Shown here: piece by piece, positions 19,497 through 23,376 of the stretch
Layout of the letters: every line of letters starts with the position of its first letter
Numbering within the stretch: the first letter of the stretch is position 1
Origin: a virus
IMG/VR virus record: IMGVR_UViG_3300020009_000075
Location: 1-23,376 of that record
Length of the DNA stretch: 23,376 nt
Direction: 5' to 3' (one strand)
Notes under the pieces: model-generated
Seen by the model: the letters and a program-made list of their open reading frames with translations, nothing else
What the model was told of the DNA's origin: nothing
Database searches by the model: none
Made by a program: the position numbers and the translations under genes

Positions 19497-20442
19497 TGGA
19501 GCAGCGGCTCCGGCAAGCGCACCTACCGTCGTCGAGCTGCCGGATACCGGTCAGCAAGGTCACGAGACAGACAACGTAGACGGAGACGATTCGTCTATTG
19601 ACTGGGCCGCGGAATCTACGCCTGCGCAGGAAGATCCGGACGTTACGGGAGACGATGAACCCTCCCCACCTCCGGCCCCTCCCCAGCCGCCGCAGAAACC
19701 TCCGGCTCAACCGCCGCAGCCTCCACAACGGGCTCCGGTTAAGGCACCCGCTCAACAACCGCCTACGCAGCAAGACCCTGCGCAGCCGCCGGTTGATCAG
19801 CAGGCGCCCCCTCCGACTGAGGAACAACCCCAGCCGCAGGAAACACCCGAGCAGAAAACTGCTCGTGAGGCTCTCGAGAAAACTGAACGAGAGCGGGTGG
19901 AGCAGGAACAGTTTGCCCAGCTCACGGATTACTACAAGATTCCGGACGACCTGGCAGCTCGGCTCTCAACGGAGCCAGAACTCGTTCTGCCTGTTTTGGC
20001 AGCGAAGATTCATCAGGCGCTCATGCGAACTCACATGAACATGCTCTCGCAGGAGCTTCCGCGACGTATACAGGAGATCAACACGTATCACGCTGCGGAA
20101 GAAAAGTCGAAGGAAGCTTTCTTCGGACGGTGGCCAGGATTGAAGGGTCACGAGAAGCAGGTTATCCAAGTCGGCGCGATGTATCGCAAGATGAATCCCA
20201 ATGCTACGCCTGAAGAGGCGATCGAGAAGATTGGGCGAGTAGTGAATGCGGCACTGGGGCTGGCGGGTGATACACCCTCGTCCGCTCCGGCACAGCCTCC
20301 CGCAAGACCCCAGCCACCGGCGGCCAAGTCTGGTTTCCGTCCGGCAGGGACTCAAGCGTCGGCTTCCGCGGCCGCACCGCCTTCCGACAACATCTTCACC
20401 GCAATGGCCGAGGAGTTCTTGATGGACGACTCTGCGCCATAA
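19417..20442 (+). CDS. Scaffold-like Pro/Gln-rich protein, 341 aa
   Basis: ATG 19417 has GGAG about 8 nt upstream and overlaps the previous gene. Residues about 20-160 are Ala/Asp/Pro/Gln-rich, with a long run of PPAPPQPPQKPPAQ-type sequence, clearly disordered. Residues about 160-290 are helical and charged (EALEKTERERVEQEQFAQLT, then LAARLSTEPELVLPVLAAKI). The C-terminus is again low complexity and ends FTAMAEEFLMDDSAP. An acidic disordered protein with a helical part, directly before the major capsid gene, fits a scaffolding protein that leaves or is cut during maturation. The role is inferred from position and composition. Confidence 0.8.
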   Translation: MNLKMKWPLNSPEDSTGTPSGGAPASDGAAAPASAPTVVELPDTGQQGHETDNVDGDDSSIDWAAESTPAQEDPDVTGDDEPSPPPAPPQPPQKPPAQPPQPPQRAPVKAPAQQPPTQQDPAQPPVDQQAPPPTEEQPQPQETPEQKTAREALEKTERERVEQEQFAQLTDYYKIPDDLAARLSTEPELVLPVLAAKIHQALMRTHMNMLSQELPRRIQEINTYHAAEEKSKEAFFGRWPGLKGHEKQVIQVGAMYRKMNPNATPEEAIEKIGRVVNAALGLAGDTPSSAPAQPPARPQPPAAKSGFRPAGTQASASAAAPPSDNIFTAMAEEFLMDDSAP

Positions 20443-20459
20443 GGTGACAAGGAGCTGAA

Positions 20460-21725
20460 GTGAAACTGTTGCAAATGCTGTTCAACCCGCTGACGCTGAT
20501 GGACGAGCTGTTCGCTCTGTTCACCTTCTCAGCAATTGCCGGTCTCCGCGGTACGGGCGACTGGGGCACGGACGAGCGTCCGAAGAACTTCAGGGAGATG
20601 ATCCTCTGGAGACGCCCCAACGGCAACACTCCGATCACTGCCCTGATGAGCAAGACGAAGTCCGTCAAGGTAGACGATCCGGAATTCGCCCACTGGGAAG
20701 AAGAGCTGAACGCGATCCGTGTCCAGCTCGACGCTACGGGCCTGTCGGCGGCCAGCACCACGGCCACCATCGTAGCGGGCGACGCCCAGAACCTGGTCCC
20801 CGGCGACGTTCTGCTGGTGGAAAGCGCCATCACGTCGGCTTACGCGCACGAGATCGTGGTCGTTTCCTCGGTCACGAACGCGACTACCTTCGTGATCAAG
20901 CGCGGTCAAGCAGGCACCACGCCTGCAGTGACTGGCGTATCGGCATTCCTGACGAAGATCGGGAACGTCTACGAGGAGGGTTCGCTCTCCCCGGACGCCA
21001 GCACGCGCAACCCGACCAAGATCTACAACCTGGTCCAGATTTTCAAGACGGCCTATCGCATCACGGAGACGGCCAAGCGGACCAGGGCGCGGACGGGCGA
21101 TGCGCTGACGAACGACAAGAAGCGCAAGATGTTCGACCACAGCGTGGCTCTCGAGCTCGCCTTCCTCTTCGGGAAGCGGCATGAGACCACGGGTCCTCAG
21201 GGCAAACCCCTGCGGTTCACGGGCGGGCTGCTGTTCATGCTCGCGACGTATGCTTCCAGCCGGGTGATCGCGTTCACTACGACCCCGACCGAAAGCACGC
21301 TGCTCGATGCCGTCTTCCCGATCTGGGACTACAGCACCGATGCAGGAGACGAGAGGATCGTCTTCGCCGGCAACGGAGCGCTGAATTCGCTGAACAAGCT
21401 GGCGAAGAACCAGGCCAGCACGCGAATCAACTTCAACGGCACCGTGAAGGAGTACGGCATGCGTCTGCAGCAATGGACGTTCCCTCAGGGGACGCTGTAC
21501 TTCAAAACCCATCCGCTGTTCAACACCCACGGCAGGTTCACCAATGACATTCTGATCGTCGATCCGAGTGCCATGGGGTATCGCTACCTCCGTGACACGA
21601 AGCCGCAGGACAACATCCAGGCAAACGACGCGGACGAGGAAAAAGGTCAGTGGCTGACGGAAGCCGGCCTGCAACTCGAGCACGCGAAAACGATGCTCTG
21701 GATCCACAACTTCGTGGTTCCGTAA
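20460..21725 (+). CDS. Major capsid protein (DUF5309 / SU10-like, HK97 fold)
   Basis: A 421-aa protein from GTG 20460 with AAGGAG 5 nt upstream. Features include FREMILWRRPNGNTPITALM near the N-terminus, a long beta-rich domain (TATIVAGDAQNLVPGDVLLV, EIVVVSSVTNATTFVIKRG), YNLVQIFKTAYRITETAKRT, ALELAFLFGKRHE and a C-terminal VDPSAMGYRYLRDTK. This order matches SU10-like/DUF5309 major capsid proteins, HK97-fold shell proteins of many podo- and siphoviruses. Codon usage is visibly GC-richer than in its neighbours, as expected for an abundant protein. It is followed by 81 nt without a gene, containing palindrome copy 4. Confidence 0.9.
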   Translation: MKLLQMLFNPLTLMDELFALFTFSAIAGLRGTGDWGTDERPKNFREMILWRRPNGNTPITALMSKTKSVKVDDPEFAHWEEELNAIRVQLDATGLSAASTTATIVAGDAQNLVPGDVLLVESAITSAYAHEIVVVSSVTNATTFVIKRGQAGTTPAVTGVSAFLTKIGNVYEEGSLSPDASTRNPTKIYNLVQIFKTAYRITETAKRTRARTGDALTNDKKRKMFDHSVALELAFLFGKRHETTGPQGKPLRFTGGLLFMLATYASSRVIAFTTTPTESTLLDAVFPIWDYSTDAGDERIVFAGNGALNSLNKLAKNQASTRINFNGTVKEYGMRLQQWTFPQGTLYFKTHPLFNTHGRFTNDILIVDPSAMGYRYLRDTKPQDNIQANDADEEKGQWLTEAGLQLEHAKTMLWIHNFVVP

Positions 21726-21761
21726 TAAGCGAACGTCGGCCAGAGCACTGACGTGAACTCC

Positions 21762-21788
21762 GGGCAGATAATCGGCCATTATTTGCCC
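21762..21788. repeat. Palindrome copy 4, extended to 27 bp
   Basis: The core is ATAAT-CGGCC-ATTAT (21768-21782), with matching outer arms GGGCA and TGCCC. The left and right halves are complementary except at the sixth base from each end and one central pair. It is the longest copy. It lies in the gap after the major capsid gene and ends 19 nt before the next start codon. Confidence 0.78.
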
Positions 21789-21806
21789 ATTTAATGAGCG
21801 AGCGAT

Positions 21807-22502
21807 ATGAACGCCAGCTTTGAGAGAAAACTGAACGTACTGGTAGCCTTCCCGGCAGGGGAGCTCTGGCATGGTAAGTTCGGCATTAGCCTGTCGAACA
21901 TGCTCTGCTATATGATGGCGCAACCAGTTCCCGGGTATCGAAACCAGCGTATCCAACCGATGCAGCTGCGGGGCTCGATTCTGCCTCGATCGAGACACAA
22001 GCTCGTGAAGGAAGCTCAACGGCAGAGCTGCTCCCACGTGCTCTGGGCCGATACTGATCAGACGTTCCCGCGTGACACCTGCCACAGACTGCTCGCTCAC
22101 GACAAGGACGTAGTCGGCTGCAACATTGCGACTAAGCAGCTTCCAGCCACGACGACCGCGAGGAAGAAAACCGATAAATACTGGGGCGAAAGTGTGTTCA
22201 CTGACCCGGACTCTCCGCCGCTCGAGAAGGTTTGGAGGCTCGGAACCGGTATTATGCTCGTCAAGGTGCAGGTTTACAACCGCATCGGAGCGAATGTGTT
22301 CGATATTCCCTGGATTCCCGAGATTCAGGATTATCAGGGTGAAGACTGGACGATGTGCCAGCGGATGGAACAGGCCGGCATCGACATCTGGGTCGATCAT
22401 AAGCTGAGCAATCAGATCGGTCACCTGGGCGAACTCGAATACACTCACGATATGGTGGGTGAGCGGGTGGTGGAAGAGGTCAAAGTGATCGGAGAGGCCT
22501 GA
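21807..22502 (+). CDS. Glycosyltransferase-like protein (GT-A type)
   Basis: A 231-aa protein. SHVLWADTDQTFPRDTCHRL carries DTD at residues 82-84, like the DxD metal/nucleotide-sugar motif of GT-A enzymes. VVGCNIATKQLP follows, then VWRLGTGIMLVKVQVYNRI (GTG-x-x-L as in family 2-like enzymes), GEDWTMC at 178-184, and HKLSNQIGHLGELEY with possible metal or catalytic His. Related genes next to phage capsid cassettes are usually annotated as glycosyltransferases. It may modify a virion or host-surface target, or be inactive and structural. The SD is weak (GAGCGAG); palindrome 4 lies just upstream. Fold likely, substrate unknown. Confidence 0.8.
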   Translation: MNASFERKLNVLVAFPAGELWHGKFGISLSNMLCYMMAQPVPGYRNQRIQPMQLRGSILPRSRHKLVKEAQRQSCSHVLWADTDQTFPRDTCHRLLAHDKDVVGCNIATKQLPATTTARKKTDKYWGESVFTDPDSPPLEKVWRLGTGIMLVKVQVYNRIGANVFDIPWIPEIQDYQGEDWTMCQRMEQAGIDIWVDHKLSNQIGHLGELEYTHDMVGERVVEEVKVIGEA

Positions 22503-23146
22503 TGAACGTCAAGGATACCCTCGATTTGCTGATGAAACAGCTCGGAAATAGGAAAGATCCTGAATTTCGAGAAACCTGCTTGAAGCAAATGACAGTTATT
22601 CAGCAAAATCTCGAAGGAATGGCCCAGCTTCCGTGGTTTTTGATAAGCGAAGAGGCCACAACTGTCACAACTCCGGGCGAGCGGCGCATTTTGCTCCCTC
22701 AAGACTTCATTCGAGAGGTCGAAGAGCAGCCGCTAACGCTCGATCTGGTCGATGAGACCGAAGATGACGTCAAAATCCATCGCTTTGGTTACGACGAGGC
22801 CTTTCACGAGTTCGGAACTGCCGCAAGCGGCAAGCCGTTCGTCTACACAATCAGGGGATTCTACATTTTGCTCTTCCCCGTACCAGACGACATCTATACC
22901 CTCAGACTTTCGGGCTATTACGCTCGGCAAGCGCCGCCGACTGACAACGTGAGCTCAGAGAACCAGTGGTTTCGCTGGGCTAGCGATCTTATCATGGCCA
23001 ACACAGGCATGGTGATGGCTGCGCTCCACATTAAAGATCGAGAGAAGGCGCAGGACTTCAATGTCATGCAGCAAACGGCCTTGGCGCGTCTGGAACGTGA
23101 ACAGACGGCAAGGGAAGAAGCTAATCGAGACAGGAGAATGAATTAA
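22502..23146 (+). CDS. Head-tail adaptor-like protein, 214 aa
   Basis: ATG overlaps the previous stop as TGATG. The pattern MNVKDTLDLLMKQLGNRKDP, LKQMTVIQQNLEGMAQLPWF, RRILLPQDFIREVEEQPLTL, YILLFPVPDDIYTLRLSGYY and SDLIMANTGMVMAALHIKDR is that of phage adaptor proteins that attach below the portal: a helical first part, then the strand motif FP-x-P, then a helical end. Tail genes should follow beyond the window. The assignment is by sequence style and position. Confidence 0.82.
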   Translation: MNVKDTLDLLMKQLGNRKDPEFRETCLKQMTVIQQNLEGMAQLPWFLISEEATTVTTPGERRILLPQDFIREVEEQPLTLDLVDETEDDVKIHRFGYDEAFHEFGTAASGKPFVYTIRGFYILLFPVPDDIYTLRLSGYYARQAPPTDNVSSENQWFRWASDLIMANTGMVMAALHIKDREKAQDFNVMQQTALARLEREQTAREEANRDRRMN

Positions 23147-23376
23147 ATGGCTGCCTTTAACAAGTTCAATTCGTTTGTCGAGGCGCGTGGACGGAAAGTT
23201 CACAACCTTCACACAGACACCCTGAAAATCATGCTGACCAACGCGGCACCAGTCGCCGGGAACTCGGTCAAGGCGGATATCGTCGAGATCGCCGCCGGAA
23301 ACGGCTACGCTGCGGGCGGAGTCGCTCTGACGGGTCAAAGCTATTCGCAAGTAGCCGGCGTAGCCAAGCTGCTCGC
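23147..23376 (+). CDS. Structural protein, 3' end beyond window
   Basis: ATG 23147 directly follows the adaptor stop, with AGGAG 11 nt upstream; 76 complete codons are visible to the right edge without a stop. It begins MAAFNKFNSFVEARGRKVHN, then LHTDTLKIMLTNAAPVAGNS and ADIVEIAAGNGYAAGGVAL. This N-terminus, especially DTLK-MLTN-APV followed by AAGNGY-AGG, is shared by a common phage virion protein family located after the adaptor, often annotated as a minor head or tail structural protein. The C-terminal part cannot be judged. Confidence 0.78.
   Translation, partial: MAAFNKFNSFVEARGRKVHNLHTDTLKIMLTNAAPVAGNSVKADIVEIAAGNGYAAGGVALTGQSYSQVAGVAKLL

Noticed and set aside
20529-22448. 639-aa open frame on the minus strand opposite the capsid and glycosyltransferase genes
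   Set aside because: It lies antisense to two well-supported genes, is rich in Arg/Val/Leu as expected of a GC-rich shadow frame, and has no domain or SD.
1-23376. CRISPR array, transposon, integrase or attachment site
   Set aside because: No regularly spaced direct repeats, transposase or recombinase motifs, or terminal repeats were found in the window.

Overview
This window is part of the genome of a virulent-type tailed double-stranded DNA phage of a Gram-negative bacterium. That reading rests on a terminase / portal / scaffold / major capsid / adaptor cassette, dense packing of very small genes, Shine-Dalgarno sites, chained stop-start overlaps, and a lipoprotein with a Gram-negative-style lipobox. 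No integrase or repressor is visible. The host cannot be named from the sequence, and no 16S or tRNA gene was seen.

Layout. Positions 1-13,290 are transcribed leftward and hold about 38 mostly tiny genes. Positions 13,757-23,376 are transcribed rightward and hold the packaging and head genes. The two arms diverge from a control region at about 13,300-13,756. The left arm splits into modules: (1) DNA metabolism, 3,731 down to 238 (Cas4/RecB-like PD-(D/E)XK nuclease, a small protein with an SSB-type tail, a compact ATP-dependent DNA ligase, then a lipoprotein running off the left edge); (2) a long string of small accessory genes, 9,149 down to 3,824 (membrane microprotein, three successive Cys-rich zinc microproteins including a SWIM finger, a HIRAN protein, a DUF4313-like protein and a ribbon-helix-helix candidate); (3) a single-gene unit at 9,345-9,920 with its own promoter and terminator; (4) 12,104 down to 10,003, including a small M15-type peptidase; (5) 13,290-12,820, a paralogue of the gene in (3), followed by a 57-aa gene, each ended by a terminator.

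Control. Five copies of one promoter type (AATAG or ATAG, then about 4 nt, then CTTGACAACTGA, with a poor -10 about 17 nt on) start modules 1, 2, 3, 4 and the late rightward operon. A separate strong sigma70-type promoter at 13,513-13,541 lacks the extra boxes and feeds a roughly 200-nt leader. A 15-bp hairpin-forming palindrome (ATAAT, 5 nt, ATTAT) occurs four times, each just before or at the start of a transcription unit. Inside units, translation is chained by ATGA, GTGA, TTGA, CTGA, TGATG or TAATG junctions.

The late arm reads terS, a PD-(D/E)XK-like gene, two unknown genes, terL (apparently starting at a CTG), portal, a small gene, a Pro/Gln-rich scaffold candidate, major capsid (DUF5309/SU10-like), a glycosyltransferase-like gene, an adaptor, and a partial structural gene. 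I found no complete new defence or anti-defence system. The most unusual items are the shared promoter family, the four-copy palindrome, the CTG/CTGA start of terL, a likely leaderless terS, and several coupled microproteins of under 60 aa.
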